The notes: generated from the letters alone by a model not told the origin. A DNA stretch of 16,344 nucleotides from an uncultured Faecalibacterium sp. (GCA_900772565.1 CAAHET010000171.1:1-16344), one strand, 5' to 3'; shown: positions 6,000 to 14,237, counted from the first letter of the stretch. Program-made: numbers and translations.

Positions 6000-7769
6000 A
6001 TGCACCCTCTGACGGAATATCCCCGCCCGGCCATGCGCCGGGACAGCTACGAGAACCTGAACGGCCCGTGGCAGTACGCCATCACCGCTTCGGCACAGCG
6101 CCCGGCGGGCTGGGATGGTGAGATCTTGGTGCCCTACGCGCCGGAGTGCCGCGCCTCCGGGGTGGGGCGCACATTGCAGCCTGGGCAGTGGCTGCACTAC
6201 CACCGGTACTTTGCGCCGCCCGCCGGGACGGGCGGCCGGGTGCTGCTGCACTTCGGTGCGGTGGACTACGCCTGCGCTGTGCAGGTGAACGGCCATCTGG
6301 TGGGCGGTCATCGGGGCGGCTACTGGCCCTTTACGCTGGATATTACCGCGCAGCTTAACGGCACAGGCCGCAACAGCCTGTGGGTGGCGGTGCAGGACCC
6401 TACCGGCCACGGCACACAGGCGCGGGGCAAGCAGACTTTGCAGCCCGGCGGGATGTTCTACCCGGCGCAGAGCGGCATCTGGCAGACCGTCTGGCTGGAG
6501 CGTGTGCCGGAAAATTACATCCAGTCTCTCACCGTTACGCCGGACTACGACGCCCGCACCGTGACCGTGAAAGCCCATACCTCTGCGCCCGGCGGCGCGG
6601 CGAACCTGTGGGCGGTGGTGCGCGCCGGGGGTGTGACTATCGCCGAGGACTGGGGCAGCGATGATGCCGATCAGGACGGCACGGTAACGCTGCAGATTGC
6701 GGAGGAGTATTTCTTCCCGTGGAGCCCGGACACGCCCTTTTTGTACGACCTGACCGTGGGCACTACGCAGGGAGAGGAAGAGCAGTTCGACACCGTGCAC
6801 AGCTACTTTGCCTTGCGCAAGTGGAGCTGCGCACCGGACGCAAGGGGTGTGCTGCGCTTTTGCCTGAACGATAAGCCCATCCTGCTCAACGGTCTGCTGG
6901 ATCAGGGCTACTGGCCGGAGGGGCTGTACACCCCGCCCTCGGATGCGGCGGTGGAGCGGGAACTGAGCGAGGTAAAGGCGCTGGGCTACAACCTGCTGCG
7001 CAAGCACGCAAAGATCGAGCCGCAGCGCTGGTACTACCACTGCGACAAGCTGGGTCTTGTGGTCTGGCAGGATATGGTCAACGGCGGCAGCAGGTATAAC
7101 CTGTGGTTCGTCACCTACCTGACCAATGTTTTGCAGCCGCTTATGCGCCGTCTGCCGGACAAAGCACCCCTGTGGGGGCTGCTGAGCCGGGGCAGCGAAA
7201 GCAGCCGGGAAGAATACCGCCGGGAGCTGGCAGATACGGTGCAGGCGCTGCGCTGCCACCCCTGTGTGGGCTGCTGGGTGCCCTTCAATGAGGGGTGGGG
7301 ACAGTACGATGCCGCCGGGGCGGTGCAGGCCATCCGCGCGCTGGACGACACTCGCCTTGTGGACGAAGCCAGCGGCTGGTACGATCAGGGCGGCGGGGAT
7401 GTATACTCCCTGCACAACTACTTCTACCCTTTGCGGGTGCGCCCGCAGAAGCGCACCGTGGCGCTGAGCGAGTACGGCGGCATCGCATGGCCCATGCCGG
7501 GGCACGAGCCGCCCCGCAAGACCTACGGCTACGGCACAGCCAAAAGCCGGGAGGAGCTGACCGCCCGGTACAAAAAAATGCAGCTTGGCACGGTGCTGCC
7601 GCAGCTGCAAAAGGGGCTTTCGGCGCTGGTATACACCCAGCTGACCGATGTGGAGGACGAGGTGAACGGTCTGTTCACCTACGACCGCACCGCCATCAAG
7701 CCGGACGCCAACGCCGTCCGCTCAGTGAACGCCGCCCTTGCCGCAGAGTTTGCAAAAGTAATAAAATAA
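6000..7769 (+). CDS. Glycoside hydrolase family 2 (beta-glycosidase), cytoplasmic
   Basis: A 589-residue protein with the three-domain GH2 core: an N-terminal sugar-binding jelly-roll (about 1-180, opening with YPRPAMRRDSYENLNGPW), an immunoglobulin-like domain (about 185-290) and a TIM barrel (about 290-589). The acid/base is E431 in VPFNEGWGQYD and the nucleophile is E491 in ALSEYGG, placed as in retaining GH2 enzymes. The size is close to E. coli beta-glucuronidase and far below LacZ; the extra C-terminal LacZ domains are absent. There is no signal peptide, so it should act on imported oligosaccharides or glycosides. The start at ATG 6000 rests on the promoter position and the family N-terminus; the ribosome site (AAAAGG 5983-5988, 11 nt away) is mediocre. 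No transporter for a sugar adjoins it. The specificity (galactoside, glucuronide, mannoside or other) cannot be assigned. Confidence 0.9.
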   Translation: MHPLTEYPRPAMRRDSYENLNGPWQYAITASAQRPAGWDGEILVPYAPECRASGVGRTLQPGQWLHYHRYFAPPAGTGGRVLLHFGAVDYACAVQVNGHLVGGHRGGYWPFTLDITAQLNGTGRNSLWVAVQDPTGHGTQARGKQTLQPGGMFYPAQSGIWQTVWLERVPENYIQSLTVTPDYDARTVTVKAHTSAPGGAANLWAVVRAGGVTIAEDWGSDDADQDGTVTLQIAEEYFFPWSPDTPFLYDLTVGTTQGEEEQFDTVHSYFALRKWSCAPDARGVLRFCLNDKPILLNGLLDQGYWPEGLYTPPSDAAVERELSEVKALGYNLLRKHAKIEPQRWYYHCDKLGLVVWQDMVNGGSRYNLWFVTYLTNVLQPLMRRLPDKAPLWGLLSRGSESSREEYRRELADTVQALRCHPCVGCWVPFNEGWGQYDAAGAVQAIRALDDTRLVDEASGWYDQGGGDVYSLHNYFYPLRVRPQKRTVALSEYGGIAWPMPGHEPPRKTYGYGTAKSREELTARYKKMQLGTVLPQLQKGLSALVYTQLTDVEDEVNGLFTYDRTAIKPDANAVRSVNAALAAEFAKVIK

Positions 7770-7833
7770 AAACAACGCCCGGGTTTTCCACATTCTTCCT
7801 GCGGAAGGTGGAAAACCCGGGCGTATTGTTTTT
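7768..7833. terminator. Bidirectional terminator between convergent genes
   Basis: A perfect 16-bp stem CGCCCGGGTTTTCCAC (7776-7791) / 7808-7823 carries an inner 5-bp stem (7795-7799 / 7803-7807). It is flanked by AAAAACAA on the left and TTGTTTTT on the right, giving a T-run on both strands. It begins at the stop codon of the GH2 gene and lies 9 bp from the stop of the leftward foldase gene, so it serves both. Confidence 0.9.
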
Positions 7834-7842
7834 ACAAAGATA

Positions 7843-8964
7843 TCAGCTGTTGGCGCTGGTGTCGTTCACGATCTTGGCGGCGGGCAGTTTGCTCATGGCA
7901 GAGCTGCTCAGGGTGCTCGCCATCTGGGCACCGTAGGCGGCAAGGGCATCGTCCAGCTCCTCGCCCTTCATGTCACTTAAGATCTGGCTGCGCAGAGCAT
8001 CCAGCGTGGAAACGCTCAGCGGGTCGATGCGCATCATTAGGATGACGGAGTAGCCGTTGTACTGCACGGCAGCAGCCTCGCCGTACACAAGGCCGCGCAC
8101 GGCGTCAGCGGCGCCGTCCTGGGTAAAAGTGCTGGTCAGGTCGCTCTCGGTCAGCAGCTCGGTCTGCACGCTGGACGCGTCATCGGAGGGGGTGGCATCC
8201 AGCACGGCGTAGATGTCTGGCAGGGCAGACTGCGCGGCGGCGTGCAGGGCGCTGACCTGATCTTCCACATTCTCGTAGTCCATCAGGTTGGCAGCGGTGG
8301 CTGCCTGCTGGGCCAGCTGCAGCATCTCGGCCTTCTGGTCATCGCTGGCGAACACGAAGGTGCTGGTGTTGTACAGCGGAATGTTCACATAGGCCAGCTC
8401 GTACATCTGGCTGTCCAGATGCTCGGTCAGCTCGCCGTCCTCCACAGGGGTCTCGCCGTTTTTGCCGTAGACAAGATCCAGCAGCAGGGTGTGCTTGTAC
8501 TGCAGCTGCTGGAACAGCTTCAAAGTCTCCAGCCCGATGCCGTTGGCGGTGTAGGTGTCGCCGTAGTTATCCATCAGCTGCTGGGCGTAGCTGTCGGCGG
8601 CGGACTTCTGCTCCTCGGTCAGCTCGCCTCCCAGCTCGGTAAAGCGGGCATCCACAGCGGCAAGGGTCTGCAGGGTCTCCAGCGTCTTTTGCGCCACATA
8701 GTCGCTTACCACGGCGGTCTCGCCGGTATCGGCATCGGTGGTGATGGTCGCCTTGAGGAAGGACTTCACCTTACTGGCGTCCTGCTCAGAGCCTGCCAGC
8801 TGTACAGCCTGCTGATAGGCATCGTACTGCGCCAGCAGATATAAGCCGCTGGTCACCTCAAAATCGCCGATCTTGCCCACGGTGTCCGGGGTGGAGAATA
8901 CACAGCCCACAAGGCTGACGGTCAGTGCAAGTGCGCATACCAGCGCAAGCAGTTTCTTTTTCAT
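7843..8964 (-). CDS. PrsA/SurA-like lipoprotein foldase (peptidyl-prolyl isomerase family)
   Basis: A 373-residue exported lipoprotein: MKKK, a hydrophobic stretch and the lipobox LVGC with C21 as the lipidated residue. The body is mostly helical with many Gln, Ala and Asp residues (SurA_N-like, about 30-190), followed by a C-terminal part with VQYNGYSVILMMRIDPLS, which resembles the last strand of a parvulin rotamase domain. The central rotamase motifs are weak, so isomerase activity is uncertain; chaperone activity at the outer face of the membrane is the safer call. The start ATG overlaps the mfd stop (ATGA at 8964-8961), with AAGGAG (8978-8973) inside the end of mfd, so translation is coupled. 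A foldase after pth-mfd is an arrangement I recall from other Clostridia. Confidence 0.75.
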   Translation of the reverse strand: MKKKLLALVCALALTVSLVGCVFSTPDTVGKIGDFEVTSGLYLLAQYDAYQQAVQLAGSEQDASKVKSFLKATITTDADTGETAVVSDYVAQKTLETLQTLAAVDARFTELGGELTEEQKSAADSYAQQLMDNYGDTYTANGIGLETLKLFQQLQYKHTLLLDLVYGKNGETPVEDGELTEHLDSQMYELAYVNIPLYNTSTFVFASDDQKAEMLQLAQQAATAANLMDYENVEDQVSALHAAAQSALPDIYAVLDATPSDDASSVQTELLTESDLTSTFTQDGAADAVRGLVYGEAAAVQYNGYSVILMMRIDPLSVSTLDALRSQILSDMKGEELDDALAAYGAQMASTLSSSAMSKLPAAKIVNDTSANS

Positions 8965-11900
8965 TGGTTTGGCTCCTTGTTGTTCAAAATGGCATCCATG
9001 GCTTTCAGGATGCTTTGCAGCAGTTCCAGCGGTTTTTCGTCCGGCTGCAATACCACCGAGAGATAGGGTTTGCTGCCCGCCCCGGCAGTGACACGGCCAT
9101 TGAAAGCCTGCAGCAGGCCGCGGATCATGGCAAGTTCCAGCGTTTCCAGATTCAGCACGAGGGTGTCCTTCTTCTGGGTCACCTCGTACACGCCCACGGC
9201 GGCGGCCTGCACGCGGACGAGGGAGACGTTGACCAGATCACTTACTGAGGGCGGCGGGTCGCCGTAGCGGTCAATGAGCTCGTCCAGCACATCGGCGGCG
9301 TCCTCCGGGGTCTGGATGGCGGCAATGCGCTTGTAGGCTTCGATGCGCCCCGCGCCGTCCGGGATATACTTTTCCGGGATGAAGGCGTCCACCCGCAGGT
9401 CCACAAGACAATCGCTCTTGTCCCGCTGGACGGGCTCGCCCCGTGCCCGGGAGATGGCCTGTCCCAGCATTTTGACGTAGAGGTCGTAGCCCACGGCTTC
9501 CATGTGACCGTGCTGGCTGTGCCCCAGCAGGCTGCCCGCGCCGCGAATTTGTAGGTCCCGCATGGCGATGCGGAAGCCGGAGCCGAAAGCGGTAAACTCC
9601 CGGATGGCGGAAAGCCGCTTCTGGGCGATGTCGGTCAGGGTCTTGTCCCGGCGGAAGGTGAAGTAGGCGTAGGCTTTGCGGCCGGAGCGTCCCACCCGCC
9701 CACGGATCTGGTACAGCTGCGCCAGACCCATGCGGTCGGCGTCCTCAATGATGAGGGTGTTGCAGTTGCGCACATCAATGCCGGTCTCAATGAGGGTAGT
9801 GCAGACCAGAATGTCGATCTCGCCGTTCAGCAGGTGCTGCCACACGGGATTCAGCTCTTCTTCGGTCATCTTGCCGTGGGCAATGCCCACCCGCGCACCC
9901 GGAACCATCTGGCTGACATGGGCGGCGCAGGATTCAATGTTGTCCACCCGGTTGTGCAGGTAGTATACCTGCCCGCCCCGGGCAAGTTCTTTCTTCATGG
10001 CTTCGGCAAGGATAACGTCGTTATATTCCAGCACAAAGGTCTCCACGGGCTGCCGCTCGATGGGCGGCTGCTCGATGGTGGAAAGATCCCGGATGCCGCT
10101 CATGGCCATGTTCAGGGTGCGGGGAATGGGGGTAGCCGACAGGGTGAGCATATCCACCCCGATGAAGTTCTCCTTTAGCTTTTCCTTGTGCTTCACGCCG
10201 AAGCGCTGCTCCTCGTCGATGATGACAAGGCCGAGGTCGTGGAACTTCACATCTTTGGACAGCAGCCGGTGGGTGCCCACCACGATATCCACGCTGCCGG
10301 CCTGCAAGCCGCGCAGGGTCTCCTTTTGCTGCTTGGCGGTGCGGAAGCGGGACAGCATCCCGATCTTTACCGGGAAAGCTTCCATGCGGGAGAGCAAGGT
10401 GTTGTAGTGCTGCCACGCCAGCAGGGTGGTAGGTGCCAGCAGGGCGCATTGCTTGCCCCCCATGATGCACTTGAAAGCGGCGCGCAGCGCCACTTCGGTC
10501 TTGCCCACGCCCACATCGCCGCAGAGCAGCCGATCCATGGGGTAGCCCTTTTCCATGTCCTGCTTGATCTCGACGGTGGCGTGCAGCTGGTCATCCGTTT
10601 CATCGTAGTCAAAGCGGGTCTCAAAGTCCCGCTGCCAGTCGCCATCCGGCGGGAAGGCGTAGCCTGTGGCCTGACGACGGCGGGCGTAAAGCTCGATCAG
10701 CTCCTGCGCCATCTCCTCGGTGGCCTTTTTCACCTTGGCGCGGGTGCGCTGCCACTCGGTGCCGCCCAGCTTTGCCAGCTTTACCTTTTCCTCGTCGCCG
10801 GGGGCGGTGTAGCGGCTGAGCAGATCCAGCTGGGTCACCGGCACATACAGCACATCTGAGCCGGAATACTGCACCTTGAGATAGTCCTTGGTAGCGCCCT
10901 GCACCTCTAACCGCTGGATACCGGCGTACATCCCGATGCCGTGGCTCTGGTGCACCACATAGTCCCCGGGCTTGATGTCCGAAAGGCTGGACAGGGCGTT
11001 TTTGTTCTTCTTGCGCTTTTTGGCCTCGGCGGCGGCCTCCTCGTCCAGTCCGTGGCGGCGGCTGGAAAGCACCGCCGCGTGGGCAAAGGGGAAGGTGCAC
11101 CCGGCGGTCAGGTGTCCGGGTAGCACCTGCAAAATGCCCTTGGCGGGGCGTACATCCCGGCTCATGCTCACGGCATAGCCCTTGTCGGCAAGGTCGCGGG
11201 TCAGGGCGGCTGCACCCTTGGGCGTACCGGCAAACAGGGTGACGGCATAGCCTTGGGCGATGAGCGGGTCTAAGTCCTCCCGCAGGGAGGCAAGGTCGCC
11301 GTTCCAGTTGGGGGCGGCAAAGGCCTCGGCGTTGATGAGGTCTTTCAGCTTGAACTCGTTCATCCCGCGCAGGAAATTCTCACACAGCAGGGTGCTGTGG
11401 TTCTGGGCGGCAATGACAAGATCGTCCATGGTCTGGTACAGCACATCTAGCCCGGGGCAGAGCACGCCCTCCTCCAGCAGCCCGGTCAGCTCCTCGCTGC
11501 GGCGGAACTCGGTGGCCTTCTGGGCATCCCGGATGCCGCCCACTTCGTCCAGAATGAACAGCGGCGCGTCCAGATGGTCCAGCAGCGTGGCAGGGGCAGG
11601 GTAGCGGATGCCGTAATATTTATCCATAGCTTCCGGCATCAGGCCGGAATCCAGCTGGGAAAGATCGGCTTCGGTGGCCTTTTCCAGCGCGGTGCGGCGC
11701 TTGCCGCGCGCCTTTTTGATGGCGCTGCGCAGCGCCTCGGCGGTCTCGGCAGTGCTGCCGAACAGAACCTCGCGGGCAGGGGAGAGGTATATTTTTTCCA
11801 GTGCGCCGTCCCGCCGCTGGGTCAGCAGGTCAAAGGAGGACATTGAGTCGATCTCGTCGTCCCAGTACTCCACGCGGGCGGGCTGACGCATATCCGGTGC

Positions 11901-12437
11901 GTAGATGTCCACGATATCGCCGCGCACACTGAACTGTCCCGGGCCGTCCACCTGACTGCGCCGCACATACCCGGCGGCAAACAGCCGCGCCACCAGCGCT
12001 TCGCGGTTATACACCATGCCGGGCTTTAAGGTGAGGGTGTTCTGGATGAATTCAGCCCGGGGTACGGTGTACTGCAACAGCGCCTCGGCGGGCACGCAGA
12101 CAGCCTGCAGCCGCCCGCCTGCCAGTGCGCCCAGCACCGAAAGGCGGCGGTACTCGTACTCGCGGCCGGCGCCCTCCACCGGGCGCAGCATAAAGTCCCG
12201 GGGCGGGAACACCGCAGCGGTAAGCCCCAGCGCCTTGAGGTCGTCTGCAAAGTGGGTGGCCTCGGCCTCACCGGGGGTCACGATGCAGAGTGTGCGCTCA
12301 AGGTCCTTTTGCAGGGCGGCATACAGCAGCGCCCGGCCTGCGGGCGGCAGACCGAACAGCGCCGCCGGCCCTGCCGAGCCAAAGCTTGCGGCGACTTTCT
12401 GATATTCCGGTGTGGCCTTGAGTAAGGCTTCGTACAT
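8961..12437 (-). CDS. mfd: Transcription-repair coupling factor Mfd
   Basis: The 1158-residue length matches the family (about 1150-1180). Mfd is a DNA translocase that pushes RNA polymerase stalled at lesions off the template and recruits UvrA. The N-terminal UvrB-like region (GPAALFGLPPAGRALLYAAL onward) is followed by the polymerase-interacting CarD-like domain (IKPGDYVVHQSHGIGMYAG). The RecG-like motor has Walker A CGDVGVGKTE (K646), box IIDEEQRFG (D741-Q744), LSATPIPRTL, TTLIETGIDV and QIRGRVGRSG. The C-terminal TRCF domain ends the protein. AAAGGAGG (12452-12445) lies 7 nt before the ATG. It lies downstream of pth, as in Bacillus and many Firmicutes, but a 296-bp repeat-rich gap intervenes. 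The last four bases overlap the foldase start. Confidence 0.97.
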   Translation of the reverse strand: MYEALLKATPEYQKVAASFGSAGPAALFGLPPAGRALLYAALQKDLERTLCIVTPGEAEATHFADDLKALGLTAAVFPPRDFMLRPVEGAGREYEYRRLSVLGALAGGRLQAVCVPAEALLQYTVPRAEFIQNTLTLKPGMVYNREALVARLFAAGYVRRSQVDGPGQFSVRGDIVDIYAPDMRQPARVEYWDDEIDSMSSFDLLTQRRDGALEKIYLSPAREVLFGSTAETAEALRSAIKKARGKRRTALEKATEADLSQLDSGLMPEAMDKYYGIRYPAPATLLDHLDAPLFILDEVGGIRDAQKATEFRRSEELTGLLEEGVLCPGLDVLYQTMDDLVIAAQNHSTLLCENFLRGMNEFKLKDLINAEAFAAPNWNGDLASLREDLDPLIAQGYAVTLFAGTPKGAAALTRDLADKGYAVSMSRDVRPAKGILQVLPGHLTAGCTFPFAHAAVLSSRRHGLDEEAAAEAKKRKKNKNALSSLSDIKPGDYVVHQSHGIGMYAGIQRLEVQGATKDYLKVQYSGSDVLYVPVTQLDLLSRYTAPGDEEKVKLAKLGGTEWQRTRAKVKKATEEMAQELIELYARRRQATGYAFPPDGDWQRDFETRFDYDETDDQLHATVEIKQDMEKGYPMDRLLCGDVGVGKTEVALRAAFKCIMGGKQCALLAPTTLLAWQHYNTLLSRMEAFPVKIGMLSRFRTAKQQKETLRGLQAGSVDIVVGTHRLLSKDVKFHDLGLVIIDEEQRFGVKHKEKLKENFIGVDMLTLSATPIPRTLNMAMSGIRDLSTIEQPPIERQPVETFVLEYNDVILAEAMKKELARGGQVYYLHNRVDNIESCAAHVSQMVPGARVGIAHGKMTEEELNPVWQHLLNGEIDILVCTTLIETGIDVRNCNTLIIEDADRMGLAQLYQIRGRVGRSGRKAYAYFTFRRDKTLTDIAQKRLSAIREFTAFGSGFRIAMRDLQIRGAGSLLGHSQHGHMEAVGYDLYVKMLGQAISRARGEPVQRDKSDCLVDLRVDAFIPEKYIPDGAGRIEAYKRIAAIQTPEDAADVLDELIDRYGDPPPSVSDLVNVSLVRVQAAAVGVYEVTQKKDTLVLNLETLELAMIRGLLQAFNGRVTAGAGSKPYLSVVLQPDEKPLELLQSILKAMDAILNNKEPNQ

Positions 12438-12523
12438 GGAAAAACCTCCTTTCCTGCTGGGATGACCATTGAAAATGCTTTTTCACGGGTGGGGCGTGAA
12501 CGGAAGCAGGCGCTGCGGGGGAT

Positions 12524-12576
12524 ACCCCTTCCGTCTGCTCACTGCGTTCGCAGCCACCTTCCCCAAGGGGACGGCT
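12524..12576. repeat. Single half-unit of the palindromic repeat family
   Basis: ACCCCTTCCGTCTGCTCACT ... CCACCTTCCCCAAGGGGACGGC closely matches the left half of the element at 13435 (CCCTCTCCGTCTGCTCACTT ... CCACCTCTCCCAAAGGGAG). It abuts the full composite element at 12578. Together they fill the space between mfd and pth. Confidence 0.7.
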
Positions 12577-12577
12577 G

Positions 12578-12730
12578 AACTCCCTCAGTCAAAACCTGAC
12601 GGTTTTGACAGCTCCCTCGGGGAGGGAGCCTTTGGCATATCGGGAAAGTCTTTGGTTAAAGTACAAAGTATACGGTTTCGCCAGAGGCGTCCCCTTGGGG
12701 GAGCTGTCGCCGCAGGCGACTGAGGGGGTG
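12578..12730. repeat. Composite palindromic intergenic repeat, copy 3 (EF)
   Basis: A 153-bp element beginning AACTCCCTCAGTC (12578-12590) and ending GACTGAGGGGGT (12718-12729). Left half: stem GTCAAAACC-tgac-GGTTTTGAC (12588-12609) and GCTCCCTC/GAGGGAGC. Right half: CCCC/GGGG and GTCGCC-gca-GGCGAC (12706-12720). The centre TTTGGCAT ... TTAAAG ... CAAAGT ... CGCCAGAGG is homologous to that at 1911-2059. It ends 4 bp before the pth stop codon. Confidence 0.85.
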
Positions 12731-12733
12731 AAT

Positions 12734-13312
12734 TTACCCATTATACTTGCTCTGTGCCAGACTTAGCTTACCGTCCATGATGAGCTTTGCGGCGGCTTCA
12801 AGGTCGGGGTAGCGGTCGGAGATGGCCTTGGCGTCCTCGGGCGGGAACTTGCCCAGCACCCATGCGGCAAGGTCGTAGTCCGGGTGGGGCTTTGCACCGA
12901 TGCCGATGCGGATGCGGGGGAAGTTCTCCCCGCCCAGCCGGGCAATGATGCTCTTCAGGCCGTTGTGCCCGCCCGCAGAGCCGGAGGGACGGATGCGCAG
13001 CTTGCCGGGTGCCTGGGTGATATCATCGCACAGCACCAGCACATGGTCGGCAGGGATCTTGAAAAAGCCCGCCATAGGGGCGATGGAATCGCCGGAGAGG
13101 TTCATGTAGGTCAGGGGTTTCAGCAGCACCACCTTGTGGCCGTCCACCTCGCCCTGTCCCCACAGACCTTGGAACTTGGTCTTGCCCACAGAGATGTGCC
13201 ACTTGTCAGCCAGAGCGTCCAGCGCGGCAAAACCGGCGTTGTGGCGGGTGCCATCGTACTTTGCTTCGGGGTTGCCCAGCCCTGCAATGAGCCAGATATC
13301 GTTTTCATTCAT
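12734..13312 (-). CDS. pth: Peptidyl-tRNA hydrolase
   Basis: A 192-residue enzyme that frees tRNA from peptidyl-tRNA dropped by the ribosome; essential in bacteria. Visible motifs: IAGLGNPEAKYDGTRHNAGF (conserved Asn and the catalytic His), KPLTYMNLSGDS, VLCDDITQAPGKLRIR and GSAGGHNGLKSI, all standard for Pth. I chose the start MNENDIW at 13312 because family members begin just before the GLGNP motif. The open frame continues 14 codons upstream with no similarity, and an extended -10 box lies at 13358-13366. The ribosome site is modest (AAAAGG, 13330-13325, 12 nt away). It heads the pth-mfd-foldase group; whether transcription crosses the repeats into mfd is not settled by sequence. Confidence 0.96.
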   Translation of the reverse strand: MNENDIWLIAGLGNPEAKYDGTRHNAGFAALDALADKWHISVGKTKFQGLWGQGEVDGHKVVLLKPLTYMNLSGDSIAPMAGFFKIPADHVLVLCDDITQAPGKLRIRPSGSAGGHNGLKSIIARLGGENFPRIRIGIGAKPHPDYDLAAWVLGKFPPEDAKAISDRYPDLEAAAKLIMDGKLSLAQSKYNG

Positions 13313-13357
13313 GATATGATAATACCTTTTCCTGATAATAGTGTGATACAACATCTA

Positions 13358-13366
13358 AGTATAACA
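13358..13366 (-). promoter_or_regulatory. Probable pth promoter (extended -10)
   Basis: On the minus strand TGT-TATACT is an extended -10 element with no good -35 at the right distance. The start would be near 13351, a leader of about 39 nt. A second TATAAT on the minus strand (13395-13390) also lacks a -35 and is the alternative. Confidence 0.45.
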
Positions 13367-13396
13367 TACGCGCGCGCAAAAAGATATACATTATAA

Positions 13397-13428
13397 GCAA
13401 AAAATAAAGCTGCCCGGATAAGGGCAGC
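13397..13428 (-). terminator. Leftward intrinsic terminator upstream of pth
   Basis: GCTGCCC (13409-13415) pairs with GGGCAGC (13422-13428) around a six-base loop. On the minus strand it is followed by TTTATTTTTTGC (13408-13397). On the plus strand no T-run follows, so it acts leftward, insulating pth from genes at 13689-14996. Confidence 0.75.
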
Positions 13429-13434
13429 GTCCTC

Positions 13435-13572
13435 GCCCTCTCCGTCTGCTCACTTTGTTCGCATCCACCTCTCCCAAAGGGAGAGGCCTTGGCAAAGAGA
13501 TGATGCTTGTGTGGACTGCCAAGGGCTCCCACTTTGGGGGAGCTGGCATCGCGCAGCGATGACTGAGAGGGC
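13435..13572. repeat. Composite palindromic intergenic repeat, copy 4 (GH)
   Basis: A 138-bp element with ends GCCCTCTCCGTC (13435-13446) and GACTGAGAGGGC (13561-13572), inverted at 11 of 12 positions. The left half-unit ends in CTCTCCCAAAGGGAGAGGCC. The right one has CTCCCACTTTGGGGGAG and CATCGC-gca-GCGATG (13547-13561). The centre is shorter than in copies 2 and 3, with TTGGCA and TGCCAAGGG forming its own inverted pair. It lies between two terminator-like hairpins. Confidence 0.8.
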
Positions 13573-13586
13573 GAGCCAGCTAAAGC

Positions 13587-13657
13587 AAAAGCACCTGCAA
13601 CAAAAATTTGCCAATTTCTGAAAATTCAGAAACGACCGTTGCAGATGCTTTTTTATT
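13587..13657. terminator. Large bidirectional terminator-like hairpin
   Basis: AAAAGCACCTGCAAC (13587-13601) pairs with GTTGCAGATGCTTTT (13638-13652) with one mismatch. Nested inside is TTTCTGAA/TTCAGAAA (13615-13622/13625-13632). The plus strand continues with TTTTATTTT, and the minus strand ends in TTTTGC. It lies 31 bp past the stop of the leftward gene at 13689 and most likely ends that transcript. Confidence 0.65.
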
Positions 13658-13688
13658 TTGCACGTTATAATGTTGCGCAAAAAGCTTA

Positions 13689-14213
13689 TTACAGGTTCAG
13701 CGTGATGGCAGAGGCCTTCCAGCGGCCATCCTCCTTCACCATGGTGATGGTGCCGGACACCTGCGCGGCGGCGGTGCTGTCCGTGGCGGTCAGCAGGGCG
13801 GCAGAAAAGTCGTAGCAGTTTTCTGCTCCGGCACGCTTTTTCAGGGTGAGGTCGGCGGGCACCAGCTTGTCGCCGGACTGCCCGGCCAGCGCGGTGATGC
13901 GGGTGGGCAGCCGGTTTGCCATGATCTTGTTCAGGCAGTCGGCAGTTATGGCATCGCCCAGCTGCGCCTGAAGAAAGGCGTACAGCCCATCAGTATCTAC
14001 CGCAACAAGCCCCGGTTCACTGCCGGCGGGCGCGGCGGCGGTATCCACCGCCTGCTCCACGGCAGAGGAGCAGGAGAGCAGCTGCTGCACCACGAACTCC
14101 GCCTGTTTTTTGGCGGGGTCGCTGCGCAGACGGGTCAGGGCGAACACGGCGGCAATGGCCGCGAAGAAAAGGACAAGGCTCAGCGCCTGCTTGCGAAAAC
14201 TTTCAGATTTCAT
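13689..14213 (-). CDS. Small membrane-anchored protein of unknown function
   Basis: A 174-residue protein I do not recognise. Residues about 9-27 (QALSLVLFFAAIAAVFALT) form one membrane helix preceded by positive residues, so the rest should lie outside the cell. No lipobox cysteine is present. The outer part is Ala-rich and ends with VSGTITMVKEDGRWKASAIT, a pattern seen at the end of NTF2-like or DUF4878-type small extracytoplasmic domains; this is suggestive only. The start is well supported by AAAGGAG about 7 nt before ATG 14213. It begins 24 nt after the glmU-like gene and is probably co-transcribed with it. Confidence 0.75.
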   Translation of the reverse strand: MKSESFRKQALSLVLFFAAIAAVFALTRLRSDPAKKQAEFVVQQLLSCSSAVEQAVDTAAAPAGSEPGLVAVDTDGLYAFLQAQLGDAITADCLNKIMANRLPTRITALAGQSGDKLVPADLTLKKRAGAENCYDFSAALLTATDSTAAAQVSGTITMVKEDGRWKASAITLNL

Positions 14214-14237
14214 ACGCGGCTCCTTTCCGGCAGAGGG

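Noticed and set aside
5961..7610. Minus-strand open frame (549 codons) opposite the GH2 gene
   Set aside because: Shadow frame of GC-rich coding DNA; no recognisable domains, while the plus frame has the complete GH2 catalytic set.
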